Position numbers and translations under genes: made by a program
Part shown: in pieces, positions 26,788-36,427 of the stretch
How the letters are laid out: every line of letters starts with the position of its first letter
Position numbering within the stretch: position 1 is the first letter of the stretch
Assembly (NCBI RefSeq): GCF_900215205.1
Contig: NZ_OBDY01000026.1
Location: forward strand, 62,001 to 126,000
DNA length: 64,000 nt
Reading direction: 5' to 3'
Origin: Paractinoplanes atraurantiacus
GTDB lineage: Bacteria; Actinomycetota; Actinomycetes; Mycobacteriales; Micromonosporaceae
Notes under the pieces: generated by a model
What the model was told of the DNA's origin: nothing
Seen by the model: the letters and a program-made list of their open reading frames with translations, nothing else
The model's database searches: none

Positions 26788-26791
26788 CTAG

Positions 26792-28222
26792 TAGTGCCTT
26801 GTCATGATCTTCGGCGGTGCTCCGGTTTCTGTTGTGGGAAGGGGGTTTTGCAGGTGGGGCAGGTGCCGATGATGGTGACGAGCAGGTGTTGCAGGCGTCG
26901 GAGTACCGCGTAGAGGGTCATTCCGGCGCAGGGGTTTTTGGGTCGAGGCGTTGCAGGGTCAGGAAGGCGTGCGCCGCGCTGACGAGGGTGGTGTGGTGGT
27001 GCCAGCCTTGCCAGGTGCGGCCTTCGTAGTGGTCCAGGCCGAGGCCGGTTTTGATCTCGCGGTAGTCGTGTTCGATGCGCCAGCGCAGCTTCGCCAGCCG
27101 CACGAGCCGGCGTTTCGGGGTGGTGGCCGGCAGGTTCGACAGCCAGTAGCGGGTCGGCTCGGGCTCGCTGGGCGGCCACTCGGCGATCAGCCAGCGCACT
27201 GGCAGGTCACCGAAGTCGACGGCCCGGCGGTGCACCCAGCTGGCCGGGCGCAGCCGCAGGAACACGAAGTGCCCGCGCATCGGCCGGTTCTGGCCGTTAC
27301 GCCGTCGTGAGCCGGTGCGCCAGCTGATCTGCCTGACGGCCTCGCGGCCGGCGGTCAGGACATGAGTCTTCAGGCTGGGTGCGGCTTGCCGGTAGATCAG
27401 CGGCGGTCGGCGGCCGGCGCCTTTGTAGGGCGGTGCGGTGCGCTGGGTGTCGGCGGTCAACGCGGTGTGCGCGTTGTTCACGCCGACGACGTAGGTCAGG
27501 TTGCGGTTGTCGAGTTCCTGGCGGAACTCGGCGGCGTCGCCGTAACCGGCGTCGGCGACGATCAGCGGCGGTTGACCGTTCCAGCCGGTCACCTCGTCGA
27601 TCATCTCCAGGCCTAACCGCCACTTCTCGCGGTGTTCCGCGTCGTCGGGCATGCCGGCCTTGCGGCGGCGTTCACCGGCCTCGGGAACCGCCGGATCCCA
27701 CGACTCGGGCACGAACAGCCGCCAGTCGACCGGGCAGGACGCGGTGTCGGTGACCAGGTTCAGGCTGACGCCGATCTGGCAGTTGGTGACCTTCCCGGCG
27801 GTGCCGGTGTATTGCCGGGCCACGCATACCGACGCGGTGCCGCACTTGAGCCAGCCGGTGTCGTCCAGAGACCACGCCGCCGGCTCGATCGCTTCGCTCA
27901 TCCGCACGGCGAGGCGCCGGCGCACCGTCGCGGCGTCCCACGGGCTGTTGGTGACGAAGTGGTTCAACGCTTGCTCATGCGGCCCGGCAAGCCGGGCCGC
28001 CATCGGCTGGATCGACTTGCGACGCCCGTCGAGCATCAGCCCGCGCAGGTAGTGCCCGGCCCGGTCCTGCCATCCCGCACGGGTCAACGACGCGAACACA
28101 TCGCCGACGAAGTCCTCCAAATCACCAGCAAGGCGCTGCGCAGCAACGGCATCCATCATTCGACGACACCAAGATCAGCTCGTACTTGTCACCATCAACC
28201 ACCCGAAAGTGACAAAGCACTA
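26792..28222 (-). mobile_element. IS701-family insertion sequence, complete
   Basis: A 1431-bp element. Terminal inverted repeats TAGTGCCTTGTCA (26792-26804) and TGACAAAGCACTA (28210-28222) differ at one position. It is flanked on both sides by CTAG (26788-26791 and 28223-28226), the 4-bp YTAR target duplication expected for IS701. One transposase gene fills it. Intact ends and duplication suggest recent insertion. Confidence 0.88.
26918..28159 (-). CDS. IS701-family transposase
   Basis: A 413-aa DDE transposase that appears intact. The catalytic acids are in SLDDTGWLKCG, LIVADAGYGDAAEF and the C1 region WRIEHDYREIKTGLGLDHYE. Length and motif spacing are normal for IS701. The ATG (28159) is 63 bp inside the right inverted repeat. 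No frameshift is present, so it is probably active. Confidence 0.92.
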   Translation of the reverse strand: MMDAVAAQRLAGDLEDFVGDVFASLTRAGWQDRAGHYLRGLMLDGRRKSIQPMAARLAGPHEQALNHFVTNSPWDAATVRRRLAVRMSEAIEPAAWSLDDTGWLKCGTASVCVARQYTGTAGKVTNCQIGVSLNLVTDTASCPVDWRLFVPESWDPAVPEAGERRRKAGMPDDAEHREKWRLGLEMIDEVTGWNGQPPLIVADAGYGDAAEFRQELDNRNLTYVVGVNNAHTALTADTQRTAPPYKGAGRRPPLIYRQAAPSLKTHVLTAGREAVRQISWRTGSRRRNGQNRPMRGHFVFLRLRPASWVHRRAVDFGDLPVRWLIAEWPPSEPEPTRYWLSNLPATTPKRRLVRLAKLRWRIEHDYREIKTGLGLDHYEGRTWQGWHHHTTLVSAAHAFLTLQRLDPKTPAPE

Positions 28223-28496
28223 CTAGCGGACGCACCGCGAATCTCAGGACGGGATCGCCACGGCGAGGCCGCCGGTGGGTCAGGTGTGGAAGCCGGGCGC
28301 GAGGCCGTGGACGCCGGAGGTCGTGGAGCGCGAGTACGCGGGCCGGCGCCAGGAGCAGACGCATGCACGCCGCCCCCGGCACCGAGGTGACCGTAGTGTG
28401 GGGGCGCCCCGGAATGGCCCCGCGGCCGATCAGGGCGGTCGTCACCGCCCTGCCCTTCATGACGGACCGGCGGCGCGGCGATGTGGCGACTGTCTG
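28223..28496. other. Intergenic region between the IS and the GNAT gene
   Basis: No gene is supported. It begins with the right CTAG target duplication. Several frames are open but none has family-like sequence. It may be old flanking DNA disrupted by the insertions. Confidence 0.4.
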
Positions 28497-29039
28497 ATGG
28501 GAGGCTTTTTGCAGAATGAGCGTTTGACGATTCGCCGGTTCGCGCCGGGTGACCTGGCGGACTTCCTGGCGTACCAGGGCGACCCCGCGGTGCGCCGGCA
28601 TCTGCCGGGTGAGCCGATGACCTCCGCTCAGGCGACCGGCTATCTGGCCGCCCAGGCGGCGCTGGACGACGGCGCCCGGGACGCGTGGCATGGGTTCGCC
28701 GTGGAGCTGGCCGACGAAAAGCGGGTGATCGGTGACCTCGGTGTCTGGCTGCCGGCGCGACCCGCGAAGACCGGCGATGTCGGCTTTCAGTTCCACCCCG
28801 GCTTCCACGGTCGCGGCTACGCCCGGGAGGCGATGCAGGCCTTCCTGCCGTACGCCTTCGAGACCTTCGCCCTGAAAACGGTGACCGCCACCTGCCACCC
28901 TGCCAACAGCGCCTCCTGGGGCTTGATGGAGCGCCTCGGCATGCACCGGGTCGAAGAGGCGGAAACCCATGTCAGGTACGCCCTGGCCCGCTCGGGTGCT
29001 CGTCCGGTGCCGTTGCGGAGCGCTGGGTTGCAGCCGTGA
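28497..29039 (+). CDS. GNAT family N-acetyltransferase (RimJ/RimL-like)
   Basis: A 180-aa acetyltransferase. It has an N-terminal ERLTIRRFAPGDLADFLAY, the acetyl-CoA loop GFHGRGYAREAM and the late CHPANSASWGLMERLGM typical of Acetyltransf_3 enzymes that modify amines or protein N-termini. Start ATG 28497 lacks a ribosome site; TTG 28509, four nt after GGGAGG, is an alternative. It stands alone. Confidence 0.85.
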   Translation: MGGFLQNERLTIRRFAPGDLADFLAYQGDPAVRRHLPGEPMTSAQATGYLAAQAALDDGARDAWHGFAVELADEKRVIGDLGVWLPARPAKTGDVGFQFHPGFHGRGYAREAMQAFLPYAFETFALKTVTATCHPANSASWGLMERLGMHRVEEAETHVRYALARSGARPVPLRSAGLQP

Positions 29040-29071
29040 CGTAGCCGGGCCGGCGGGCCGATGCGGAAGGG

Positions 29072-30181
29072 GTGAAAAAGCTTTCTGTCACCCTGGCCGC
29101 CGTCCTGTCGATCGTTTCTGTCGTCGTGGGGAACGGTGGCGCGGCGTCGGCGGAAGCGGGCGCGGGCAAGGCCTCGCTGGGGATCATCGGCAACTACTCG
29201 GACGCCGACATGCGGAGCATGCGGTCAGCCGGTGGCGCCGGGGACGCCCTGGTCGAGATGAACTGGTCGCAGGCCGAGCCGGCGCCGGGGCAGTTCGACA
29301 CGCAGTATCTCGGCTCGGTCGCCGCGCGGGCCGCCAAGCTGCGGGCGATGGGCTACACCATTTCGCTGAACACCGGGATCCAGAGCGCCCCGGCCTGGCT
29401 GCTCCAGCGGCCGGGCGCGCGCTACGTCGACCAGAACGGGGTCACCTACACTGGCGGCGCCGAGCCCAACCTGATCTTCGGCACCGGCTTCCGGCCGCTC
29501 GCCGTCCGCTATCTGACCAAGGTCTTCCAGCAGCTGGGTACGAACTTCTCGCTCGTACGGGCCGGCGGCGGCCACTGGGGTGAGCTGACCTATCCGAGCA
29601 GCGAGAAGCAGCGCAACCTCTACTTCGCGTTCGACGTCAACGCCGCCCGCGGCAACCCCGTGCCCGGCTGGAAGCCCGGCCGGCCGAGCCCCAACGGTCA
29701 GGCCGCCAAGTTCCTGAACTGGTACCTCGACTCCCTGACCGCCTATCAGAACTGGCAGGTCACCGCGCTGCGCCAGGCGGGCTGGGCGGGCACGGTCGCG
29801 ATGCTGTACCCGTCGTACGGCATGCGGGCCGGCGACTTCGGCAAGGCCGTCGCCACCAACCTGGCCGGCACCTCCAGCGCCGAGATCAACGGCGAGGTTC
29901 AGCGGGGGTACGACGCCACGCGGCAGATCGGCGCGCTGAAGGACAAGAAGGTCGCCGTGTACGGGACGTGGGCCGAGAACGCCAACACGGTGGCCTACCT
30001 GGCCGGCCTCGCCCGCGCCAAGGGCCTGCCCGTGATGGCCGAGACGACCCATGTCTGCCTGCCGTCGCAGCTCCCGGCCGTCATGGGTATCGCCCGGGCC
30101 AACAACCTGGCCGCGCTCTACATCGTGCGGCTGGGCGCCGCCGACATCGTGAGCAACGCGAGCTACCTCCGTACGGCCTGA
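29072..30181 (+). CDS. Secreted glycoside-hydrolase-like TIM-barrel protein
   Basis: A 369-aa exported protein starting at GTG 29072 with GGAAGGGG upstream. A signal peptide (1-27, ending in AASAEA) precedes a barrel-like domain: ALVEMNWSQAEPAPGQFD resembles the early strand of GH5/GH42-type enzymes, and AGGGHWGELTYP and GTWAENANTVAYL carry possible catalytic acids. It probably acts on an extracellular polysaccharide, though the family is unclear. Its last 19 bp overlap the convergent glycosyltransferase. Confidence 0.65.
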   Translation: MKKLSVTLAAVLSIVSVVVGNGGAASAEAGAGKASLGIIGNYSDADMRSMRSAGGAGDALVEMNWSQAEPAPGQFDTQYLGSVAARAAKLRAMGYTISLNTGIQSAPAWLLQRPGARYVDQNGVTYTGGAEPNLIFGTGFRPLAVRYLTKVFQQLGTNFSLVRAGGGHWGELTYPSSEKQRNLYFAFDVNAARGNPVPGWKPGRPSPNGQAAKFLNWYLDSLTAYQNWQVTALRQAGWAGTVAMLYPSYGMRAGDFGKAVATNLAGTSSAEINGEVQRGYDATRQIGALKDKKVAVYGTWAENANTVAYLAGLARAKGLPVMAETTHVCLPSQLPAVMGIARANNLAALYIVRLGAADIVSNASYLRTA

Positions 30182-31257
30182 ACGCACGCCTCCAGCAGCC
30201 GTTCGGCGGCCGCCGCCCACGTGAACCGGGCCGCGTGGGCGGTTCCGCGTGCGGCGAGAGACTCGCGCCGTGCGGGGTCGGCCAGCAGCTCGGCGATCGC
30301 TTCGGACCACGCCGTGCTGTCCCGCGGCGGCACATAGATGGCGGCCTCCCCGCCGACCTCGCGCAGCACGGGCACGTCGCCGGCCACGACCGGCGTGCCG
30401 GCCGTCATGGCCTCCAGCACCGGCAGCCCGAAGCCCTCGACCAGTGACGGATAGGCGAGCAGGGCGGCGTCGGCGTACACCGCGCCCAGCAGTTCCTCGG
30501 CGACGAACGGCAGCCGCAGCACCCGGTCGGCGACGCCGAGCCGGTCGATCGCCGGGCCGACCTCGTCGGGGAAGCGCGGGTCGGGCGAGCCGATCAGCAC
30601 GAGCCGGGCATCCGGCACCTTCGCGATGGCCTCGACCAGCACCGCGGCGTTCTTGTGCGGCCGTTGCGCGCCGACGTGCAGCACGTAGCCGGGCTCGATG
30701 CCGTATTCGGTGGCCAGCCCGCGCCCCGGCGGGGGCAGCAGGTCGACGCCGTTGGGGATGACGTGGGCCGTGCGCCGGTAGCGCTCGGCGATCTGGTCGG
30801 CCGAGGCGCGGCTGACCGTCAGGGCCGTGGTGGTCCGGGTGATCAGCGCGGTGAGCAGCCGGTAGGACAGCCGGACGGCCCGCGACGGCGCGAACCGCGG
30901 GTCGGCCTCGAAGATGCAGTCGTGCACCATGGCCAGGCTGGGCACGCCGGCGAACGGTGTCGCGCCCAGGTGGTACGGGAAGAACATCACGTCGACCGGC
31001 CGCCGGCGCAGCACGCCCCGCCACTGCCACAGTTGCCGCACGTCGACCGGCGGCAGGCTGACCGGGTGCAGGGTGACGTTGGGCCGGCCGGCCAGCCGGT
31101 CGATGTCGAAACGCTCGGATCGCGTACGGCCGGTGAACACCACCAGTTCCACGCCGTCCACGCGGGCGAGCTCGCCGCACAGCGCGTACATGACCCGGCC
31201 GATGCCGTGGTAGCGGTCGTCGAGCACGCGGCCGTCGACACCGATGCGCAGCCTCAT
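30163..31257 (-). CDS. Family 4 (GT-B) glycosyltransferase
   Basis: A 364-aa GT-B enzyme. The N-terminal acceptor domain contains GIGRVMYALCGEL. The C-terminal donor domain has VLHVGAQRPHKN and the EX7E-like LVEGFGLPVLEAMTAGTPVV. It transfers a nucleotide-sugar to a growing glycan in the cytosol. It is the last gene of the six-gene operon; its ATG overlaps the flippase stop (ATGA 31254-31257). Confidence 0.9.
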   Translation of the reverse strand: MRLRIGVDGRVLDDRYHGIGRVMYALCGELARVDGVELVVFTGRTRSERFDIDRLAGRPNVTLHPVSLPPVDVRQLWQWRGVLRRRPVDVMFFPYHLGATPFAGVPSLAMVHDCIFEADPRFAPSRAVRLSYRLLTALITRTTTALTVSRASADQIAERYRRTAHVIPNGVDLLPPPGRGLATEYGIEPGYVLHVGAQRPHKNAAVLVEAIAKVPDARLVLIGSPDPRFPDEVGPAIDRLGVADRVLRLPFVAEELLGAVYADAALLAYPSLVEGFGLPVLEAMTAGTPVVAGDVPVLREVGGEAAIYVPPRDSTAWSEAIAELLADPARRESLAARGTAHAARFTWAAAAERLLEACVQAVRR

Positions 31258-32645
31258 CGCCACCTCCGCGGAGTGAACTCGGGAAACGCCATGGCCAGCG
31301 CGCCCGCGCCGGACACCGCCGCCACGCCCAGCCACGCGACCGGGTCGTCGACGACGGCCAGGGCCACCGTCACCAGAGCCAGCACGCCGGCGTCGCGCGC
31401 CGAGCGGCGGCCGGTGAGCAGCAACCGCACCGCGGGCCGCAGGGCCGGCAGAGCCAGCAGCGGCAGCAGCACGACGGTCAGGGCGGCCACGGTCGCGCTG
31501 ACCGCCACGCCGGCCACCCCGTAAGCGGCACCGGACAGCCCGACCACGACCAGGTAGGCCACGGTCGTGCCGGTCAGGGTGCGCACCGCTTTCCCCCGGG
31601 CGTCGTCGGCCTGCAGCAGGGTGACCACCAGGTTGAGCAGGCCGACGGCCAGGCCGAGCACGGCCGCGTACGGCAGCCAGCGGTCGACGGCCGCGAAGGT
31701 GTCCGGCAGCAGCAGCCGCCGGATCGGGGCCGGAAGCGTGATCAGCACGGCCGCCATGACCGCGGCCACCAGCAGATAGGTCCGCAGGGCGTCGGCCTTG
31801 CGCCGGGCCGAGCCGTCCCGGCTCAGCGCGGCGAAGGTGGCGGTGGAGACCGCGTTCGACACGAACAGGGGCACGCGGCCGAGCGCGGACGCCGCCTGAT
31901 ACGGCGCCGCCGCGCTGCCCAGGCCGAGCACGGCCACGACGACCGTGTCGGCGGCCGAGGTGACGGCGACGTTGGCTTGCAGCCTGACCTGGCGTACGGC
32001 CGCGAGAAGAAGGTCTTTCTCCGCCGGGCCCCACGTGGGACGGCGCAGCAGGCGGCGGGAGGCCAGCACCGGGGCCAGCAGCACCAGGCTGCCGACCGCG
32101 AACCCGCCCAGGGCGCCCGCCGACTGCCAGTGCGCGCCGAAGACCAGACCGGCGCCGGCGACCGCCTTGACGACCGCTTCCAGGGTGAGCAGGCCGGCGA
32201 TCGCGGTGATCCGGCCGGTGCCCTGGAGATGTCCCATGCCGGTCGAGCCGAGGGAGAGGACGAGCGAGGCGGCGGCCAGGATGACCGCGTCGCCGGCCGA
32301 CCCGAACAGCATCACGCCGGCCACGAGCAGGACGGTGAGGCCGGCGCCGAGCACGATGTTCGACCAGAAGGCGAACGAGGTGACCACGGCCTGCCGTTCG
32401 AGGTCGCCGGCGGCGCGGCCGACCTCCCGGGCGAGCACCCAGGAGACGGCCGCGCTGGAGATGGTGGTGCGCACGAGCAGCAGGGCCTGACCGGCCGCGA
32501 ACGCCGCGAACTCGGCCGGGGCCAGGCCGTGGGTCATGGCCAGCGCATAGCCGTAGTTGATGGCGCCGGCCGACGTGGTCGCGACGAGCAACCAGCCGGC
32601 GCCGCCGCGACCGCGGACGCTGGAGCCCCGCAGCGTGTCGGTCAT
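31254..32645 (-). CDS. Polysaccharide flippase-like membrane protein (Wzx/MOP type)
   Basis: A 463-aa integral membrane protein with about 12-14 hydrophobic helices and no soluble domain. It fits the MATE/MOP exporter superfamily used for lipid-linked oligosaccharide flipping. No motif is strictly diagnostic, but the context (between two transferase genes, ATGA overlaps at both ends) supports a glycan-export role. Confidence 0.8.
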   Translation of the reverse strand: MTDTLRGSSVRGRGGAGWLLVATTSAGAINYGYALAMTHGLAPAEFAAFAAGQALLLVRTTISSAAVSWVLAREVGRAAGDLERQAVVTSFAFWSNIVLGAGLTVLLVAGVMLFGSAGDAVILAAASLVLSLGSTGMGHLQGTGRITAIAGLLTLEAVVKAVAGAGLVFGAHWQSAGALGGFAVGSLVLLAPVLASRRLLRRPTWGPAEKDLLLAAVRQVRLQANVAVTSAADTVVVAVLGLGSAAAPYQAASALGRVPLFVSNAVSTATFAALSRDGSARRKADALRTYLLVAAVMAAVLITLPAPIRRLLLPDTFAAVDRWLPYAAVLGLAVGLLNLVVTLLQADDARGKAVRTLTGTTVAYLVVVGLSGAAYGVAGVAVSATVAALTVVLLPLLALPALRPAVRLLLTGRRSARDAGVLALVTVALAVVDDPVAWLGVAAVSGAGALAMAFPEFTPRRWR

Positions 32646-34255
32646 CGCGGGCCCCGCCGCGCCCAGCGATGCCGGCCGACGACCCCGAAGGCGGCCACGG
32701 CCAGGGCGGCGAACAGCAGGGCGAGGAAGCCGGTGCTGGAGGCGTTCGCGGCGACCGCGCGCGGCGGGTTGGCGCATTCGGACAGCGCGGTCATCCCGGA
32801 GCCGACGACCCAGAGCTCGATCGACTCGTAGCGGCGGCTGCTGAACCCGTACAACCGCCGGCCGTTGCCCTTGACCCAATCGGCCAGCTCGGGCGAGCTG
32901 TTGCCGTAGCGCAGACGGCTGTCCTTGCCCGAGAGCAGGAAGGCCTGGACGCCGGAGCGGACGGCCGCGGGACCGTCGCGGAACGCGGTGACGTGGTTGC
33001 TCGGCAGCACCGGGATCCAGCGCTCCGCGTTGCCGGTGGCGTTGACCGCCACGCAGGGCAGCTGGGCGGTGATCCGCGCGCCCATCCGGGTGGTGGCGTC
33101 GTCCTCGGCCAAGGCCACGTTCGTCACCCAGCCGAGCGCGCTGACCGCGAGGGCGGCCGCGCACACCGCCAGGGCGGCCCGGCCGTTCCAGGCGAGAACG
33201 GTCAGCAGGACCGCGGGCACGACCGTGTAGATGGTGAGCTGCTCGTTGGCCTGGCCGACCAGCACGCAGTAGGCCAGGAAGCCGTAGCTGAGCCCGCCGA
33301 ACGACATCAGCCAGGCGGTCGGCTCGTCCGGGCGCAGGCCACGGCGTACCACCAGCAAGAGCAACCCCGCAGCGCCGAGAGCGAAGACCAGATAGCCGGC
33401 GGCGTAGCCGAGAAAGCTGTCGGTGAAGACCGAGAAGGACGAGACGCCCGTACGGTTGAGGCCGCTGAGCTGCTTCAGGCCGAAGAACCGTTCGGCGCTG
33501 ATGTTGTGCTCGGCCAGCCACCACGAGCCGGCGCCGTTGACGACGGCCCAGATCGGGAAGACGGCGTAGACGGCCGCCGCGACCAGCAGCGAGCCGGCCG
33601 AGCGCCGCAGGAAGACCCAGTCGCGTTGCAGGAGCGCCACCCCCAGCGGCACCAGCATCGCGAACAGCAGCGGCTCCTTGACCAGCAGGGCCAGACCCGA
33701 CACGCACCCGACCACGACGATGAACGTCGGCGACGGCGCGCGCCGCATCCGGATCGCCAGGTAGACCACGATCACCTGGGCGAAGACGGCGGTGGGCTCG
33801 ATCAGCGCGGTACGCCCGAACCGCAGCACGAAGGCGTCGACCGCGAACAAAAGCATCGCCGCCACCACCAGCAACGGGTTGGCGGTGAAGCGCCGGGCCA
33901 GCATCCCCACCGCGACGACCGTCAGCAGCGTGACCAGCGCGCCCATCGTCCGGGCGTGGAACATCGCCTCGATCAGGGACCCGCCGTTGTCGTAAAGGCC
34001 GAGAAGCAGAAAGTGCAGAGGCGGATGTACGGCGGTGAGCTGATCCCCCCAGGAGATCGAGCCGTGCTCGGCGATGTTCTGCCCGGCCAGCGCGTACATC
34101 ACCTCGTCGAGGTCGAAGTCGCGGGCGCCGCGGACGTTGGTGAACAGGGCCACGGCCGCGGTCAGCAGGGCACCGGCGTAGAGCCACGGACGCCATCGGC
34201 GCCAGTACCCCGGCTCGGCCGGCCGCGGTACGTCGAGCAGTGTGGTTTCAAGCAC
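32642..34255 (-). CDS. GT39-like integral membrane glycosyltransferase
   Basis: A 537-aa multi-pass GT-C protein. The catalytic-loop acid pair is in DFDLDEVMYALAGQNI near residue 47, followed by VHPPLHFLLLGL. The other helices run to a C-terminal membrane segment, with a soluble loop at about 380-500. It probably transfers a sugar from a polyprenyl-phosphate donor at the outer face of the membrane (PMT/ArnT type). The gene overlaps the SGNH gene by 8 bp and the flippase by 4 bp. Confidence 0.85.
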   Translation of the reverse strand: MLETTLLDVPRPAEPGYWRRWRPWLYAGALLTAAVALFTNVRGARDFDLDEVMYALAGQNIAEHGSISWGDQLTAVHPPLHFLLLGLYDNGGSLIEAMFHARTMGALVTLLTVVAVGMLARRFTANPLLVVAAMLLFAVDAFVLRFGRTALIEPTAVFAQVIVVYLAIRMRRAPSPTFIVVVGCVSGLALLVKEPLLFAMLVPLGVALLQRDWVFLRRSAGSLLVAAAVYAVFPIWAVVNGAGSWWLAEHNISAERFFGLKQLSGLNRTGVSSFSVFTDSFLGYAAGYLVFALGAAGLLLLVVRRGLRPDEPTAWLMSFGGLSYGFLAYCVLVGQANEQLTIYTVVPAVLLTVLAWNGRAALAVCAAALAVSALGWVTNVALAEDDATTRMGARITAQLPCVAVNATGNAERWIPVLPSNHVTAFRDGPAAVRSGVQAFLLSGKDSRLRYGNSSPELADWVKGNGRRLYGFSSRRYESIELWVVGSGMTALSECANPPRAVAANASSTGFLALLFAALAVAAFGVVGRHRWARRGPR

Positions 34256-34979
34256 CGGTGCCTGCTTTCTCGGTGATGTTCTCTGAGATCAACTCGGCGA
34301 CGACGTCGTGGCCGTGGTCGTTGAGGTGGGCGTGGTCGCGCAGGAAGTCGTCCCAGTAGCGGACCGCGTCGCGGGTCTGCACGTAGACGAGGTCGTCTCG
34401 CTCCCCGGCGATGCGCCGCAGCAGGGCGTCGTGACGGCTCAGCACGGCGTTCGAGCGGGGGAACATGTGGTCGTCGACGCGCCACAGGCCGACCAGCACC
34501 TTGGTGGCCGGGCCGAGGTCGTCCAGCAGGTCGCGCAGCCGGAGGTCGAAGTCGCGGGAGTCGAGCCGGTGATAGCCGCCGGTGACCGCGATGATGGCCC
34601 GCTTGACAGTGATCTTCGAGCCGGAGACGAACCGCTGCCGCCACCGTTTGAGCGGGCGGCGGGAGTAGTAGGGCCGGGGCTCCATCCCGGCCGGCCCGCG
34701 CCAGCTCCGCGGGCCGAACCGGTCGAGCAGGGCCTGGAGCAGGCGGCTCGGGTGGACGTGCCCCTCGGCCGCGCCGAACGACAGGATGATGACGTCGGGC
34801 CGGAACCGGCGGATCTGTTCCGTGGTGCGGCGATCCACCTCGGCCACGGTCTGCGCCGACTTGGACAGTTGCAGGATCTCGGCGTCGGCGTCGAGCAGCC
34901 GTCCGGCGCGGACGGCGTACGAGCGGCCGCCCACCCCGAGGCCCAGCGAGCTGCTGCCGCCCAGGATCGCTACCTTCAT
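34248..34979 (-). CDS. SGNH/GDSL-type hydrolase of the glycan operon
   Basis: A 243-aa cytosolic protein lacking a signal peptide. The start MKVAILGGSSSLGLGVG has the catalytic Ser in a GGSSS block, block III gives LSFGAAEGHVHP, and DHAHLNDHGHDVV is the D-x-x-H block V. Likely it removes or transfers acyl groups on glycan intermediates. It is coupled to both neighbours: ATGA with the upstream GT4 gene and 8-bp overlap with the downstream gene. Confidence 0.72.
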   Translation of the reverse strand: MKVAILGGSSSLGLGVGGRSYAVRAGRLLDADAEILQLSKSAQTVAEVDRRTTEQIRRFRPDVIILSFGAAEGHVHPSRLLQALLDRFGPRSWRGPAGMEPRPYYSRRPLKRWRQRFVSGSKITVKRAIIAVTGGYHRLDSRDFDLRLRDLLDDLGPATKVLVGLWRVDDHMFPRSNAVLSRHDALLRRIAGERDDLVYVQTRDAVRYWDDFLRDHAHLNDHGHDVVAELISENITEKAGTGA

Positions 34980-36427
34980 GCTGCTCCTTCGAAAAGTTTG
35001 TGCAGGTCGTGCGCCCGGGGTCCGCCGGTGCGCTTCCAGCCGACGAGGTCGGCCGGCCGGGCGACGCGGGCCCCGATGCCCGTCACGTCCAGCCCGTATC
35101 GGCCCAGCAGGCCGAGGGCGTCCCGTTCGTCGAGGCCGGCCAGCAGCAGCCGGACCCGCCGGTCGCCGTCGCCCGGCTCGTCCCAGTCGATCTGGTCCAC
35201 GCTGCGCAGCGCGCGGTAGTCGATGCGGGCGGCCTGCTCGAGTGGCAGGTCGGCCACCGTGGACAGGTCGCAGATCGCGCGCCGGTCGGCCCGGACCCGG
35301 CGGCAGTCCTCGTGGATCAGCAGGCTGGCGATCCGGTCGGTGGTGGCGTCCCAGTCGAAGCGGGCGGCCCACAGCCGGCACCGCTCGGCCCACTGTTTGG
35401 CCACCGCCGGGTCCTCGAGCTCGATCAGCGCCGACGCCAGTTGCCCCGGCAGCTGATCGGGATGCGGGACGACCCAGCCGGTGACCCGGTTGCGCACCGA
35501 GTCGCGCAGGCCGGGCGCGGCCAGCACCACCGCCGGCACGCCCAGGCTCATCGCCTCGGTGACCGACAGGCCCCAGCCCTCGAGCTCGGACGTGCACACG
35601 GTCACCCAGGCCGTCGCCAGCAGCGCGTCCCGCTCGGCCTGCGGCAGCCGGCCGTGCAGCCGTACCCGGTCGCCGGGCCCGGTCAGCTCCTCCAGCTCGG
35701 CCCGGCACGGCCCGTCGCCGACGATGTGCAGCTCGACGTCCGGCACCATCTCGGCCACCCGCGGCATCGCGCCGATCAGCAGATCCCATCGCTTGTGCGG
35801 GGCCAGGCGCCCGACCACGACGATGCGCGGGGTCCCGCTGCGCTCGGCGCCGGGCGCGGAGAGCGGCTCCTGGCCGTTGTTGGCGATGTAGATCGGCCCG
35901 ACGAGCCCGAGCGCACCGCGCACCTCGGCCCGCGACGAGGGCGACACCACGGCAATGGTGCGCCGGCCGTAGACGAGCCGATTTCCCACCTTTTCCACCC
36001 AACGGCCGATCCAGGCCGCCGGAAAGGGCAGATTTTGAGCGAACATCGTCTGATGTACGTGGTGAATCAGCACCAGAACCGGCACTCGGGCACCGACGGC
36101 CCATGGCGAGAAGAATGGAATGCCGTTGCACGTGTCGACAATGGCGTCGATGCCATTGCGGTGCCGAAAGACCCAGAGCCAGGCGAAGAGATAAACGGTG
36201 TACGCGTTACCCATGCGCCGCACCGTCACCCCGTCCGCGGTCTCGGCCCGCGGCGCACCCGCGTGACGGGCGGCGAGCACGGTGACGCGCTGGCCCTCAC
36301 CGGCCAGCCGCCGGGCCACCGAGTGCATGAAGACCTCGGCCCCGCCGGCCCGCGGATGCGACGAGTCCTTGAAGTTCAGCCACACCACGTGCTCGCCCTC
36401 GTGGGAGCGGTAACGCCGCCGGGTCAC
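34976..36427 (-). CDS. Family 4 (GT-B) glycosyltransferase with C-terminal extension
   Basis: A 483-aa protein starting at GTG 36427. The GT4 core has GGAEVFMHSVARRL, VVVGRLAPHKRWDLLI and the donor-binding ELEGWGLSVTEAMSLGVPAVV. About 110 residues beyond the GT core (after ASLLIHEDC) form an unfamiliar acidic tail, perhaps for protein contacts. It is the second gene of the operon, with GTGA and ATGA overlaps. Confidence 0.88.
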   Translation of the reverse strand: MTRRRYRSHEGEHVVWLNFKDSSHPRAGGAEVFMHSVARRLAGEGQRVTVLAARHAGAPRAETADGVTVRRMGNAYTVYLFAWLWVFRHRNGIDAIVDTCNGIPFFSPWAVGARVPVLVLIHHVHQTMFAQNLPFPAAWIGRWVEKVGNRLVYGRRTIAVVSPSSRAEVRGALGLVGPIYIANNGQEPLSAPGAERSGTPRIVVVGRLAPHKRWDLLIGAMPRVAEMVPDVELHIVGDGPCRAELEELTGPGDRVRLHGRLPQAERDALLATAWVTVCTSELEGWGLSVTEAMSLGVPAVVLAAPGLRDSVRNRVTGWVVPHPDQLPGQLASALIELEDPAVAKQWAERCRLWAARFDWDATTDRIASLLIHEDCRRVRADRRAICDLSTVADLPLEQAARIDYRALRSVDQIDWDEPGDGDRRVRLLLAGLDERDALGLLGRYGLDVTGIGARVARPADLVGWKRTGGPRAHDLHKLFEGAA

